From: Chloroflexota bacterium
GTDB taxonomy: Bacteria; Chloroflexota; Anaerolineae; Anaerolineales; Villigracilaceae
Assembly (NCBI GenBank): GCA_013112685.1
Contig: JABFGC010000002.1
Span: forward strand, 2,738,902-2,802,901
DNA length: 64,000 nt
Reading direction: 5' to 3'
The position numbers and the translations under genes are program-made. The notes beneath the pieces were generated by a model. That model worked only from the letters and a program-made list of their open reading frames with translations, was not told the DNA's origin and did no database searches. Shown piece after piece: positions 1 to 10,078 of this stretch. Every line of letters begins with the position of its first letter. Position 1 is the stretch's first letter.

Positions 1-887
1 TTTTCGCACGCAACGCGGTCGCCGACAAGCAGGTAGGCATCAATGCCGTCGCGGATGATGGCGTTCATGCGGAAACTCCCGTCCGCCTCCACGCGGATGG
101 GCGCGCGCACCACCAAGCCGTCGCCCTGCTCCACGCCGAGGGGATACAACCTTGCCAGATAACTCAGCGGAGGGAACGCCCAATCGCGCGCGGGGTAGCC
201 GAACAAGCCCGCATACGTTTCCGAGGTGGGGCGTCCGTCCAGCGTGCGCAGCCAAAAGCCGCGCGAACGGGTGACGCGGAACTGGTTGCCCACCGGTTTC
301 CAGCCGTGGTCGTAGCCGACGCCAATTTTCAAGCCGCCGCGCATGAACGCCGCGACCAGCCCCCCGGTGCCGGTCTGGTTGCCCGCGATCTGGTAGGTAT
401 TGCCCGTGTGCAGGTCGCCGCTGGAAAGCCCGCCGGTGACGTGCAGCCCGGCTGGGATGGCGTTGCAGAACTGTTCGGCGTCGCCGTTGAAGCCGTCTGC
501 AAAGCACAAGATGGTTTGACGCTCCGTACGCGCCGCGGCATGTCCCTCGACCTTGGAGGCGGCTTCCCGCCCGGACTGGGCATAGCCCGGCAACCAGAGC
601 ATATCCGCCTGGAAATCGCCGCTGAGCATGGCGACCACCACTGAATGCGGGTGATGGCCGTCGCCGGTGAATCCCGCCGGGGAACTGAAGCCGATCATCG
701 GCGCATCGCCCAACAGACTGGAGACGCCGTTCAACACTTCACGGGGCTGGTACTGGTGGGAGGCGACCACCACGGCAAAACCGGGCGCGAACGCGCCAAG
801 CCGGTTCAGGGCTTGATGCGCGGCTTGCAATCCCGCCTCGCGCCCATCGAGCGCCTGCGCCTTTCCCACGGATGCAATCAGTGCCAT
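1..887 (-). CDS. FIST-domain sensory protein (partial, C-terminus beyond window)
   Basis: The frame is open from ATG at 887 to the window edge (295 codons) and is preceded by a good ribosome site (GAGGA, 4 nt spacing). The translation starts MALIASVGKAQALDGREAG and continues through GFSSPAGFTGDG, CFADGFNGDAEQ and GGLSSGD to SFRMNAIIRDGIDAYL. This layout fits FIST_N followed by the start of FIST_C, a small-molecule sensing module that often accompanies signal transduction proteins. It starts 9 bp after the stop of the histidine kinase, so it is probably co-transcribed and may feed a ligand signal into it. The ligand cannot be told from sequence. Confidence 0.7.
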   Translation of the reverse strand, partial: MALIASVGKAQALDGREAGLQAAHQALNRLGAFAPGFAVVVASHQYQPREVLNGVSSLLGDAPMIGFSSPAGFTGDGHHPHSVVVAMLSGDFQADMLWLPGYAQSGREAASKVEGHAAARTERQTILCFADGFNGDAEQFCNAIPAGLHVTGGLSSGDLHTGNTYQIAGNQTGTGGLVAAFMRGGLKIGVGYDHGWKPVGNQFRVTRSRGFWLRTLDGRPTSETYAGLFGYPARDWAFPPLSYLARLYPLGVEQGDGLVVRAPIRVEADGSFRMNAIIRDGIDAYLLVGDRVACE

Positions 888-896
888 CGTTCCTCG

Positions 897-3800
897 CTAT
901 CCTTCCGCCACCGGGATGGTGAAATGGAAGGCGGTGCCTTTGCGGTACTCGCTCTCGAACCAGATCCGCCCGCCCTGCATTTCCACCAGGCTCTTGGTGA
1001 TGTTCAAACCCAGGCCGGTACCCGGGGCTTCGCGCGCCTTGGGGTCTTCGGAGCGGAAGAATTTCTGGAATATCTTTTGCTGGTCTTCGATGGCCATGCC
1101 GATGCCGTTGTCCTTTACCCACAGGTGAAGCACGCGCGGAGCGCCGTCGGGGTCCCCACTGGTTGGCGCTTTCCTCCACGCCCACTTGAATCACGCCGCC
1201 TTCGGGCGTGTATTTGATGGCGTTGCTGACGAGGTTGATGAGCACCTGTCCCACGCGGTTGCGGTCCGCCCACATTTGGGGCAGTCCTTCCGGCACGATC
1301 AATTGCAGGGTCTGCTTCTTGTCTTCGAACTGACGGGTGAAGGCGCGCACCACTTCCTCGATCAGGTCTGCCACGCCCGTGGCTTTGTACTCGAGGCGCA
1401 GGCGTCCCGCTTCGATCTTGGAATTGTCGTTGAGGTCCGAAACCAGGGTGGACATGCGCTCGACGTTGGTTTTGATGGTTTGCAGGAAGTTCGACTGCAT
1501 CTCATTGACCTGTCCCACCGCGCCGCCCGCCAGCAATTCGGTGTAGCCTTTGATGGAGGTCATCGGGTTTTTCAACTCGTGCGCCACAAGGGAGACGAAA
1601 TCGCTTTTGGCGAGGTTTGCGCGCTGGACTTCGTCGTACAACTGGGCGTTGGAAATGGCGATGGCGGCGTGGTCGGTGAGGCGGGTGAGGAAGTCAATAT
1701 CCGCCTGCGTGTCGCTTGTGCTTTCGAGATACAACAGACCGATCACGGTCGTTTCGCGGCGGATGGGAATCACCATCTGCGTGTTCGCAGCCAGGAGCAG
1801 CTTGCTCTTCGACGCTTCGACCACCTCCTGCTGGGGCAAGCCGGTCTCCACCGCCTTCAACATGGACGGCAGTTCGATCTTCATCATTTCGTCCGGCAGG
1901 TCCTCGATCAATTCATCCAGCCCCTGGTGTGCCATGACGCGCAGTTTTCCGTCGGCGAGCGTGCCGATCAGCCCCGCCATCGCGCCGGATTGACGCAATG
2001 CCCAATCGAGCGTGATGCGCATGGCGCGTCCCATTTCGAGGCTGGCGTTCAGTTCGCGGTCAATGCGCTGCATGACCGAGAGTTCCTCCACGCGCTCCGC
2101 CAGTTCCTGGTCGGTGAGGGTGTAGAGGCGGGCGTTTTCGATTGCCACCGCCGCCTGCCCGGCGAAGGCGGTCAGCAGGGTCTGGTCGTTCGGAACGAAG
2201 GGCAGTCCGTCGCGGCGGTTGATGACTTCGATCACGCCGATGATGCGGTCTTTGACTTGCAGGGGAACCGCCATCAACGAACGGCTGCTGAAGCCGGTCT
2301 GCTGATCCACGCCTTTGAAGCGGGAGGGGGAATTCTGGGCCTCGTTCTCGATCACCGGCCCGCGGGTTTGGACGGCGCGCCCGACGATCCCCGTGCCGGG
2401 CGGCAGACGTTTGCCAATCAGGTTCGGAAGCGACAGGACCCCACCGTCACCTGGAAGACGAGTTCGTCCGTCTGCTCGTCCACCAAAAACAGGCTGCCCG
2501 CTTCGCAATTCAAAATTCCCACCGCGTTTTCGAGGATGTTTTGCAACAGCGGGGTCAATTCCAGCGTGGAGGTCAACTGGCGGGTGATCTCGTTCAAGGT
2601 GGATAGCTGGTGTGCGCGTTGTTCGGTCTCTTCGAGCAGGCGCGCCTTGACGATGGCGCCGGCGGTCTGGTCGGAGATGGCTTGCAGGAGTTCCAACTGT
2701 CCGCGGGTGTAGGCAATCGAGCCGTCGCGGTCGCCGACGCTGAGCGCGCCGATCGTCTCCGCACCCGCGTTGAGCGGCACGCCCATCCAGGCGAAGACGT
2801 TGTCGAGCGCCGGCGTATCGCCGCGCGCCTGACATTCGCGCAGGTAATCCTGCGTGATGATCGGACGCCCTTTGCGGATCACATCGGGACTGAGGCCCGA
2901 GTTTGCAGAAAAAGGCTGGTTCTCCTTTTCGGGGATGCGCTCGTTATTTTCCAGGCAGAAGCCGTAATAAAAATAATCGCTGTCCTTGTTGTACAGGGTG
3001 ATATGGAAATGCGAGGTGGGAATGATCTGCGCGGTCTGGGCGTAGATCAGTTCCAGCACGTCGTCGAAGGTCAGGGTGACGTTCACGCCTTTCGAGACGC
3101 GCGTCAACGCGTTCATTTCCTGGATGCGCCGCTCGAGTGTGGGAGACGGTCTGCACGCGCTCGATTGCCACCGATGCCTGGTCGCAGATGTTTTCGAGGA
3201 AGCGTAAATCGCGCGGCGTGTACGGCTGACCCGTCAAACGCGGACCCAGCGCCAGCCAGCCGTTGGGACGTTCCTTGCCCGGCAGGACGATGAACAAGCG
3301 CGCGCCGAGCAGCGCCGGGCGGGACTGTTCCGGCTGGAGCGGCTCCGGCAAATTGACGGTGTTATCCAGATAGAGCGGCAGTTTCTCCTGCTCGAAATAT
3401 TTCGCAAGCGGGCTTGACGAGGTAAAGCGGATGTCGCTGGTGGGGCGGCGGTCGTCGCCGGGGAGGGCGGAGAAAAAGTCGTTGAGCGAGTCGTAGGTGT
3501 AGATGTGGATCCGGCTTGGCGTCAGGGTGGAGGCGACCTGGTCGCGCATGATCGTCCCGATGGTGTTCAAATCCAGCGCGGTTGCCAGCCGGTGGGAGAA
3601 ATCTTCGAGCTGCGCGGCGTAAACGCGCGAACCGCGGAAGAAAACCGTATCCACCAAATTTTGCAGGTAGGCGCGGATGGGTTCGAGGAAAAGCGCCAGC
3701 AGGAACAAAACCACGCCCACGATGTACGGGTTGTTCGAGGGCAGGCGGTCCCCGGCGACCAGCCCGGCGCCCGTGATGAGCAGGGCGTAGCCGATGGTGA

Positions 3801-4914
3801 CCAAAACCGTCAGCAGGGCATACATTACCCCGCGCCGCACCAGTTCGTCGGTCCGCAGGAAGCGGAAGCGCAGAATGGTGTAGCCGATCGTCAGCGGGAA
3901 CAAGGTCAACGGCAGGAAGAGGTATGGTGAAAAGTTCGTCGGGCGGATGAAGCCAAAGACGAGCCAAATCCCAAGCGGTATGAAAGCAACGCTCGTGCCG
4001 ATCAAAATGATGCGCGACTGCGTCTTGATGACCGGCGATTGAGCGTAAAGCGCATGAAAGAGGTTCATGCCGATGTAAAGAAAAACGCTGACCGATACGA
4101 ACCCGTAAATCAACTGCCAGTTCTGAATGTAGACGGTCGGTCGTTCAAAATTGAAGAGATTGGGGAAGGCGGCAAACGCAAGCGCCAGGCCGACTGCCAC
4201 CCCAACCCAGCGCAGATAAGGGCGGTTGATGATCGGGCGCGGCTCGGAGGGGGAACACCAGCGCAAGGTTGACCAGCGCGCCGCCCGCCAGTCCGCAGGC
4301 AAGCGTCCACAAGACGGTGAATTCGTGGGTGGTAATGAGGTTGAAATACGTGCCGGTGACGATCGCCAGCGAAGAGGTGAAAAGCGAAAAGGCGCGTCCC
4401 GCCGGTTCACTGCGGCGGAAGCCGAAAATCCACAGACTGACCGCCAGGAAGATCGCCCCCAAAATGGAAGGCACGATGAAATAAACGGCGCGGCTCGTCG
4501 CAGGGAACTCGTGCAGGGTGATGTCGAACGTGCGCACGTCCCCCGCCTGCGCCAGCACCTTCACCTGGACCGTTTCGCCCGGCTCGTGCGCCGATAATAT
4601 CTCGCGCGCCCCGGCGGCGCTCTTCACGGCTATTCCGCCAACGGAGAGAGCTGGTCGCCAACTTTCACCTGCTCGTACAGGAACCAGGCCGGGTCGGCTT
4701 CCCCGGGTCCCGTGCCGTTGAACACCATCGTATGCTCATAGAACGCGCCCAGGAACGGCTGTTGAATCCACCGGTTTGCAAAGAACAACGCCAGCAGGAA
4801 GACGATCACCGCCACTGCCTGGTAGGCAAAAACGATCCATTGCAGAACCTGGTTGATCAGCACGCCGTAGCGCTGAAAACCCAGCCGGGTACGTTGCACG
4901 CCTTGTGCCAACAT
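897..4914 (-). pseudogene. Large multi-GAF sensor histidine kinase, broken by several frameshifts
   Basis: Pieced together from successive frames, this encodes a kinase of about 1330 residues. In order: an N-terminal membrane segment (AVAVIVFLLALFFANRW), a PDZ-like stretch (QVKVGDQL, then SVGGIAVKSA), about eight further membrane helices, about three GAF domains (for example SLFLVDEQTDELVFQV), a HisKA box with phosphoacceptor His in VAHELKNPMTS, and a HATPase with LINLVSNAIKYTPEGG (N box), DNGIGM and GTGLGL. Frame changes lie near 4650, 4250, 3145, 2445 (two close together) and 1156. Most are explained by one extra base in a C or G run of three or more. All domains are otherwise well conserved, so consensus error is as likely as true decay. 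The FIST gene follows directly. Confidence 0.75.
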
Positions 4915-5127
4915 GGTTGAAATTTTACACTACAACTCCGCCAGGGGTATATGGTACTTTCATGACAAAGACGTAAGGTGGGGCTGCCGGACCGGGAAAG
5001 CAGATAAAAAAACGCCCCTCGACGACGTTCCCACCCTGGGTGCTTTTCCCGCCTTCTCCGCTCCGCATCGTTCTGGATGGGTGGCTGCTCCTGTTATTCT
5101 CAAAGCGGGTTCCACCCTGACAAAATT

Positions 5128-5151
5128 CCCGCCGCAATCTTCGGCGGCGGG
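5128..5151 (-). terminator. Hairpin terminator after the twin GT-C genes
   Basis: An 8-bp stem (CCCGCCGC / GCGGCGGG) with an 8-nt loop, read on the minus strand 23 bp after the stop at 5174 and followed by AATTTTG. It fits a weak intrinsic terminator for the 8672-to-5174 gene pair. The rest of 4915-5173 shows nothing else I can name. Confidence 0.5.
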
Positions 5152-5173
5152 AGCAAGTCCATCGAATGGACGC

Positions 5174-6892
5174 CTACTGGTTCACCAGCGCTTCGTACAC
5201 GGATTCGGGAATCTCCGGCACGTGATAGATGTAGACGTACTCCAGCCCATGGATGAAGACGGTCTTTTCGGGCGTCACATCCTTCAAGACCCCCAGGATT
5301 TTCTCGGTCTCAGGCTGTTTTCCGCGCACAATCGGATACAGGACGAGGTAATCCGAACTGCGGATTTCATCCGCGATCTGCTGGAAGGATTCGTCGAACA
5401 AATAGATCCGCTTGAAGACCAGCGTCTCGCCGGGGAAGTAGTAGGAAAACGTCCCCATGCCGTTGTAGACGTAGGCGCGCAGTTCCTTCGCATTCGGTTT
5501 TTGCGCGAGATAATCCGCCGCTTCGGAATACCCTTCGCCGTAGCCGTAGGTCGCCGCCTGGCTGGCAAACGGATTTTTGTACGTGAAATAATACGGCGCG
5601 TACGGCAGACCAAAACCGATCTGCGCGAGAACTAAAACGACCATCACAGCCAGAGCCGCATACGCATGGGATAAACCCTTCCAGCGGGATTGCGCCCATC
5701 CCACAGCCGCGACCCAGCCAATACCCGCCATCACGTCGAAAGCGACGTAACTGTTCATGATGTAATGCGCCGCATTCCGTCCCTGTGCGATGCCGAACAT
5801 CAGGATGAAAAGGACGCCCAGCAAAGCCAGATACCCAGTCAGAGACCGGGCTTGTGTCGAAAAGAGTTCTTTATTCTTCGAGAACAGGAAGAGAGCCGCC
5901 AGGATCAACCCGATCCACGTGATGAAGGTCGTGCCGGATGCCCAATAGCGGAGGTAGAGGAGGATTCCGTCAAAGCGTGTGACCACGTTGAATTCAGCAG
6001 GATCCAACTCCTCGGTTACATCGAGGCGGGCTCCCTGGAAGGCGTAACTAAAGGCGTTGCCGTACACTTCGCGGAGCATCCTGCCGGGATCCACCCACAT
6101 GCCGGGCCAGAGGATGAAATATACCAACGCCGCCGTCCCAAACCAAATGGCAAAAGTTTTGACCGCATCCAAAAACCTTGCGCCAGCGGTCGTCCCATCG
6201 CGTTTGAAGAGCCGGAGGACCAACATCAACCCCACCACCCCAAGCAGGGCAATGGACGTGGACTTGGTCAACTGCGCCAGCCCGAATGCCGCGCCGGAAA
6301 GGAGGAGATAGATCAGCCTTCGTTCTTGGCTCAGGTAAATATGCAGTCCCAGCAGGGAGACCAGCACGAACAAGGACCCCATGCTTTCCATGTTGAGCAG
6401 GCGGGAATGTCCGAGGAAAAAAGGCGAGATGGTCGCCAATGCAATGGAAAGGAAGGCGGCGTTTTGACCCGCGAGCAGGCTCAGCAAGAAGAAAGCCGTG
6501 ACCGCCAAAATCGCGAGGACGCCCGCCTGAATGTAACGGCTGTTACGAACAAGCTCGATGGTTTCCTTCCCGTGTTCGCGCATGAATTCCTCGAAGAACG
6601 GTTTGCGCTGGTCGAAATATCCCTGCCCGAATCCGCGATATTCCGGGAAGTAAAAATGCAGGGCGGTGGAAATGATCCACATATTCGTCACACCGGGATG
6701 GTATTCGAAATACGTGTCTTGAAAATCCCTGTGTGTGACGGCATAGTAGAAATTAACGCTTGAAATCACCCACCAGGGTTCGTCAATGTTGACGGCGCGG
6801 TCGTTCTTGGTCAGGCGGGACGGGAGGGTCAACGCCAGCAGGAGCAGCGCGTATATGATTTTTGTGCGATGACGGTTCAGTAAGTTATTCAT
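5174..6892 (-). CDS. GT39/ArnT-like membrane glycosyltransferase
   Basis: A polytopic protein of 572 residues. A short cytoplasmic N-terminus leads to a first helix (IIYALLLLALTLPSRL), then a periplasmic loop with the acidic motif NIDEPWWVISS, the DE pair typical of GT-C enzymes of the PMT/ArnT group, followed by roughly ten more helices. Such enzymes move a sugar from a polyprenyl-phosphate donor to a protein or lipid on the outer face of the membrane. It is a tandem paralog of the next gene upstream (shared EYRGFGQGY, WPGMWV and AYAFQGARL-like blocks), with 55 bp between them holding an 8-bp GC hairpin (6903-6922). Donor and acceptor are unknown. Confidence 0.75.
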   Translation of the reverse strand: MNNLLNRHRTKIIYALLLLALTLPSRLTKNDRAVNIDEPWWVISSVNFYYAVTHRDFQDTYFEYHPGVTNMWIISTALHFYFPEYRGFGQGYFDQRKPFFEEFMREHGKETIELVRNSRYIQAGVLAILAVTAFFLLSLLAGQNAAFLSIALATISPFFLGHSRLLNMESMGSLFVLVSLLGLHIYLSQERRLIYLLLSGAAFGLAQLTKSTSIALLGVVGLMLVLRLFKRDGTTAGARFLDAVKTFAIWFGTAALVYFILWPGMWVDPGRMLREVYGNAFSYAFQGARLDVTEELDPAEFNVVTRFDGILLYLRYWASGTTFITWIGLILAALFLFSKNKELFSTQARSLTGYLALLGVLFILMFGIAQGRNAAHYIMNSYVAFDVMAGIGWVAAVGWAQSRWKGLSHAYAALAVMVVLVLAQIGFGLPYAPYYFTYKNPFASQAATYGYGEGYSEAADYLAQKPNAKELRAYVYNGMGTFSYYFPGETLVFKRIYLFDESFQQIADEIRSSDYLVLYPIVRGKQPETEKILGVLKDVTPEKTVFIHGLEYVYIYHVPEIPESVYEALVNQ

Positions 6893-6902
6893 GGTATGCT
6901 CT

Positions 6903-6922
6903 CGCCGCCGTCCCCGGCGGCG
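6903..6922 (-). other. GC hairpin between the twin GT-C genes
   Basis: Perfect 8-bp stem CGCCGCCG / CGGCGGCG with loop TCCC in the 55-bp gap between the two paralogs. There is no U-tract, so it could be an attenuator or mRNA-stability hairpin rather than a full terminator. Confidence 0.4.
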
Positions 6923-6947
6923 GGGATGCCGCCTGGAGCGAAGTTAA

Positions 6948-8672
6948 TCATTTCAGATTCGCCAGCGCTTCGTAGATTTCAGGACCCAGTTCCGACACCT
7001 TGTAAATGCGGACGTATTCATACCCGTTCAGCCAGACGACGTGGAACGGTTCCGCCTTCGCCATGGCGTTGACGAAGTTCAGGTGGTGCGCCAGTTGACC
7101 CTGATTGGCATAATACACGACGAGATAATCGGAGGCGCGCAGGTTGGTCAACAGGTCCTCGGTATGTTCCCCGTCCGAATAATACGGCCGGTAACTGATG
7201 GTGGGACCGGGATAATAGTACGAAACGCATCCGCGGCTGTAGTATGAAAAGACCGTCGCGTTTTCGGCGTCGGGAAGGGAAGCAAGATATTTCGCGGCGA
7301 TATCCAAGCCTTCGCAATACGGGAAGTGCGGAAATTTGTTATACCATCCCGCCGCATACAAAATCGGATTGCGGTACGTGAAGTAATACGGGTAATTAGT
7401 AATTACACTGCCAACTTGATAGAGCATCACAAGGGCAAGCATACCGTATTGCCAAATATTGCGTGACGAAGGAAGCCGCTGAGACAGCCATTCTGCAAAA
7501 TGGAACCATCCAAGCCCTGCCAGCAGGTTCAGCGAAAGATAACTCGAAAGGACATAGTGCGGGGAGTTGCGTCCCTGCGCGACGCCGATCAACAGGATGA
7601 AGGCGATTCCGTTGACAAGCCATAGGGTAAAGAAAAGTTTGTTCCGCTGAGACCGCTCCGGGTCCCGCGTGAACGGGAGGGCAAATCCTAAAACCACGCC
7701 GAGCCAGGTCACGGGCGTCGTCCGGTACAGGAGAATCTTCGCCACCTCCCATACATCCGCGAAGCGAGTGTTCAAGGTGAATTGAGAGACATCCAGTTCT
7801 TCGGTGATCTTGAGCCGCGCGCCCTGGAAGGCGTAACTGAAGGCGTTGCCGTACACTTCATAGAGCATCTTGCCAGGCGCGACCCACATGCCGGGCCAGA
7901 AGATGAAATACGTGAGCGCCAAAAAAAGGAACCACAAGCTAAAGGTTTTCAGCGCGGACAAGAATCCTTTTCCCCATCCCTGCCCGCGGTCTTGAATCAC
8001 CCTCCACAACAACAACACGCCGACAGCCGACAGCATCGCAATCGAAGAGGATTTCGACAATGACATGAATCCCGCCGCGACGCCTGAGAGAATCAAATAA
8101 GCGGGCTTGTTTTCCTTGAAAAGATGGATCGCCAGCGAAACCAGCGAGATCATCCCGAAGAGTGAAACCATGCCCTCGTGATCCATCAGGCGGTGCTGGC
8201 TCAAATAGAACGGGTCGAACATGGCAAAGAGCAGGGCAAATACCGCGACCGGCTTCGGGAAGAATTTTTGCAATAAAAAATATAGGACAAGAAACAAAAC
8301 CAGCAAAACAAAAACTTGAATGATGCGGGAGTAGATCAACAAAACAAGCGGGTCATAACCATGCTCGACCATGAACGGGTCGAGCCGTCCCTTTTCGTAA
8401 TCGAGATACCCCTGACCGAATCCGCGATATTCGGGGAAATACGCCAGCATCGCAAACGAGATGATCCACATGGTCGTCACCGCGGGCTGGTATTCGTAAA
8501 CCGTCTTATCGAATTCCCTCTGCCCCAGCGCATAATAGAAATTCGCGCCCTGGCTCAACCACGACGGCTCGTCGAGTGTGACGAAATCGCCGATGCCCGC
8601 CAGGCGGGGAGCGAGAAAGGTCACGATCAGGGCGACGGTGATAGCGATGTCAATTGATTTGTTTCGACTCAT
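6948..8672 (-). CDS. GT39/ArnT-like membrane glycosyltransferase (tandem paralog)
   Basis: A 574-residue polytopic protein. The first helix (IDIAITVALIVTFLAP) is followed by the GT-C acidic motif VTLDEPSWLSQG in the first outer loop, then by segments shared with the 5174-6892 product: EYRGFGQGYLDYEKG, WPGMWVAPGKMLYEVYG, AFSYAFQGARLKITEEL and GVAQGRNSPHYVLSSYLS. It probably uses a polyprenyl-phosphate-linked sugar outside the membrane. It is the first gene of a two-gene unit on the minus strand and arose by duplication; the pair may glycosylate different acceptors. Confidence 0.75.
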   Translation of the reverse strand: MSRNKSIDIAITVALIVTFLAPRLAGIGDFVTLDEPSWLSQGANFYYALGQREFDKTVYEYQPAVTTMWIISFAMLAYFPEYRGFGQGYLDYEKGRLDPFMVEHGYDPLVLLIYSRIIQVFVLLVLFLVLYFLLQKFFPKPVAVFALLFAMFDPFYLSQHRLMDHEGMVSLFGMISLVSLAIHLFKENKPAYLILSGVAAGFMSLSKSSSIAMLSAVGVLLLWRVIQDRGQGWGKGFLSALKTFSLWFLFLALTYFIFWPGMWVAPGKMLYEVYGNAFSYAFQGARLKITEELDVSQFTLNTRFADVWEVAKILLYRTTPVTWLGVVLGFALPFTRDPERSQRNKLFFTLWLVNGIAFILLIGVAQGRNSPHYVLSSYLSLNLLAGLGWFHFAEWLSQRLPSSRNIWQYGMLALVMLYQVGSVITNYPYYFTYRNPILYAAGWYNKFPHFPYCEGLDIAAKYLASLPDAENATVFSYYSRGCVSYYYPGPTISYRPYYSDGEHTEDLLTNLRASDYLVVYYANQGQLAHHLNFVNAMAKAEPFHVVWLNGYEYVRIYKVSELGPEIYEALANLK

Positions 8673-9009
8673 GATGATGAATTATACAATACTGACAAAG
8701 TACACGCTGCCAGATCTCGGAGGTCTCGTAGACCTCCGAGATCTGGAGAAGATATTTTGCCTTTATTCTATTGATGTTGGAGTGACCTTTCAAGTCTCCC
8801 GTCAGTTACAGCAAGCCATGAAATTTTGGGGAAATCACTAGGATATTGAGAATTATTATAAATTGGGTAATCAGTAGCCCAGTAAGAAAAGCCCAAAACA
8901 GCCAAGATAACAGTAGTTACAAAACCTATGATGATTTTTACCCAAGTTTGCACACATTAAGTGTTACATTTTTTGAATCGTTTGTAAAGAATATTATTTA
9001 TATTTATGA
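8673..9009. other. AT-rich gap with hairpin repeat and a doubtful small ORF
   Basis: It holds the palindrome at 8710-8746 and a 61-codon minus-strand frame (8768-8953) beginning MQTWVKIIIGFVTTVILAVL, which would encode a one-helix peptide. No clear ribosome site supports that frame, which may be a truncated gene next to the IS30 insertion. Confidence 0.3.
8710..8746. repeat. Palindromic repeat, copy 1 (17-bp stem, 3-nt loop)
   Basis: Arms CCAGATCTCGGAGGTCT (8710-8726) and AGACCTCCGAGATCTGG (8730-8746) pair perfectly around loop CGT. The inner 11-bp core CTCGGAGGTCT / AGACCTCCGAG is identical to the core of the copy at 11276-11304, and the outer bases differ in a compensatory way, as expected for a structured dispersed repeat. 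Confidence 0.8.
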
Positions 9010-10060
9010 ATTCAAGTCGTAAGTGCAACAGATGTATGGTAGAACACCTCAAAGGGTGTTTTGAAACGCAGGCATTTGCGTGGTCTGAAATTTAACATTG
9101 AGGTGATTTGATCGATCTTTTTATCCGAGAAGGTTTTAAAGTCAGATTTCCTGGGAAGGTATTGTCGCAGCAAGCCATTGGTGTTCTCATTCGTGCCGCG
9201 TTCCCAAGCGGCATAGGGATGAGCGAAATAGAATTTGAGTTGAAGGGTTTTCGCAATAAGTTCGTGCTCGGCAAACTCTTTGCCATGGTCAGAAGTTAAG
9301 GTATGCACTTTGTCCTTGACAGGCAATAGCAGTTTGCAGACCTGTCGGCGAACGGCTTGTGCTGTTCGGCGCGGGACTTTTCCCATCATGGTGAAACGAG
9401 ATTTTCTTTCAGTCAACGTTAGCATGGCGTGCTTTTGTTGTTTGCCAAGCAGGGTGTCCACTTCCCAGTCTCCCAGGCGTTTTCGGGTGTTCACACGGGC
9501 TGGGCGCTCCTCAATCGAGCGGCAATTTGGCAATTTGCCTCGCCGATCATAGCTGCCGTAGCGTTTCCGGCGTTTCTTTTGGCAGCGCAAGTGCTTGTAC
9601 AAATCACCGCCTGCTTGTTTGTCAACCAGAATATGTTGGTAAATCCATTCATGACTGATCCGAATGCCTTGCTCCTTTCTCAGCCTGCCAGAGATTTGTT
9701 CTGGACTCCAATCCTGCTTCAACAGGTTGTCCACTAACCTCCAATGATCGGCTGTCAGCCGGGGAACTGCTTTCTGCCTGCGAACCGTTGCAAGTTCATG
9801 GGCTTGTTGTGGACGGTAGCCGCGTTGCCCTCGATTCCGCTTCAACTCGCGGCTGACACTCGACTTGTGAACGCCAATTACTTCTGCGATCTCTGCAAGG
9901 GTATGTTTGGTTTTCCGCAATGCATAAATCTGGTATCGTTGAGGCTGGGTAAGCTGGTGGTAGGTTCTCATAGTGCTCCTTTGACTTGGTCGTCTGAGAA
10001 GCATTATCCTACCCCAGCTTACCTCTCAGCGTCCTTCAAAGTTGCACTTGTGAGTTGAAT
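9010..10060 (-). mobile_element. IS30-family insertion sequence
   Basis: A 1051-bp element. The left end ATTCAAGTCGTAAGTGCAAC (9010-9029) and the inverse of 10041-10060 (ATTCAACTCACAAGTGCAAC) match at 17 of 20 positions, so these are terminal inverted repeats. One transposase fills the element, and its stop codon lies inside the left repeat. No target duplication is obvious. The right end abuts an 18-bp perfect palindrome (10061-10078). Confidence 0.85.
9012..9971 (-). CDS. IS30-family transposase
   Basis: 319 residues from ATG at 9971, chosen because AGGAG lies 7 nt upstream; a longer frame begins at 10004. The N-terminal HTH (YHQLTQPQRYQIYALR, then HKSSVSRELKRN) leads into a DDE catalytic core with GDWEVDTLLG (first Asp), TSDHGKEFAEHE (second Asp) and WERGTNENTNGLLRQYLP (Glu region), the IS30 signature. 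It binds the terminal repeats and moves the element. The frame is intact, so the copy may be active. Confidence 0.93.
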   Translation of the reverse strand: MRTYHQLTQPQRYQIYALRKTKHTLAEIAEVIGVHKSSVSRELKRNRGQRGYRPQQAHELATVRRQKAVPRLTADHWRLVDNLLKQDWSPEQISGRLRKEQGIRISHEWIYQHILVDKQAGGDLYKHLRCQKKRRKRYGSYDRRGKLPNCRSIEERPARVNTRKRLGDWEVDTLLGKQQKHAMLTLTERKSRFTMMGKVPRRTAQAVRRQVCKLLLPVKDKVHTLTSDHGKEFAEHELIAKTLQLKFYFAHPYAAWERGTNENTNGLLRQYLPRKSDFKTFSDKKIDQITSMLNFRPRKCLRFKTPFEVFYHTSVALTT

Positions 10061-10078
10061 CTACAATTCGAATTGTAG
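10061..10078. repeat. 18-bp perfect palindrome at IS30 right end
   Basis: CTACAATTC followed by GAATTGTAG, with no loop, immediately outside the right IS30 terminal repeat. It also overlaps the end of the lipoprotein gene region (stop at 10079). It may be the insertion target; IS30-family elements are known to favour palindromic targets. Confidence 0.6.

Noticed and set aside
1186..2712. 508-codon plus-strand open frame antisense to the kinase
   Set aside because: Composition is typical of a GC-rich shadow frame; the minus strand carries clear GAF and kinase motifs across the same bases.
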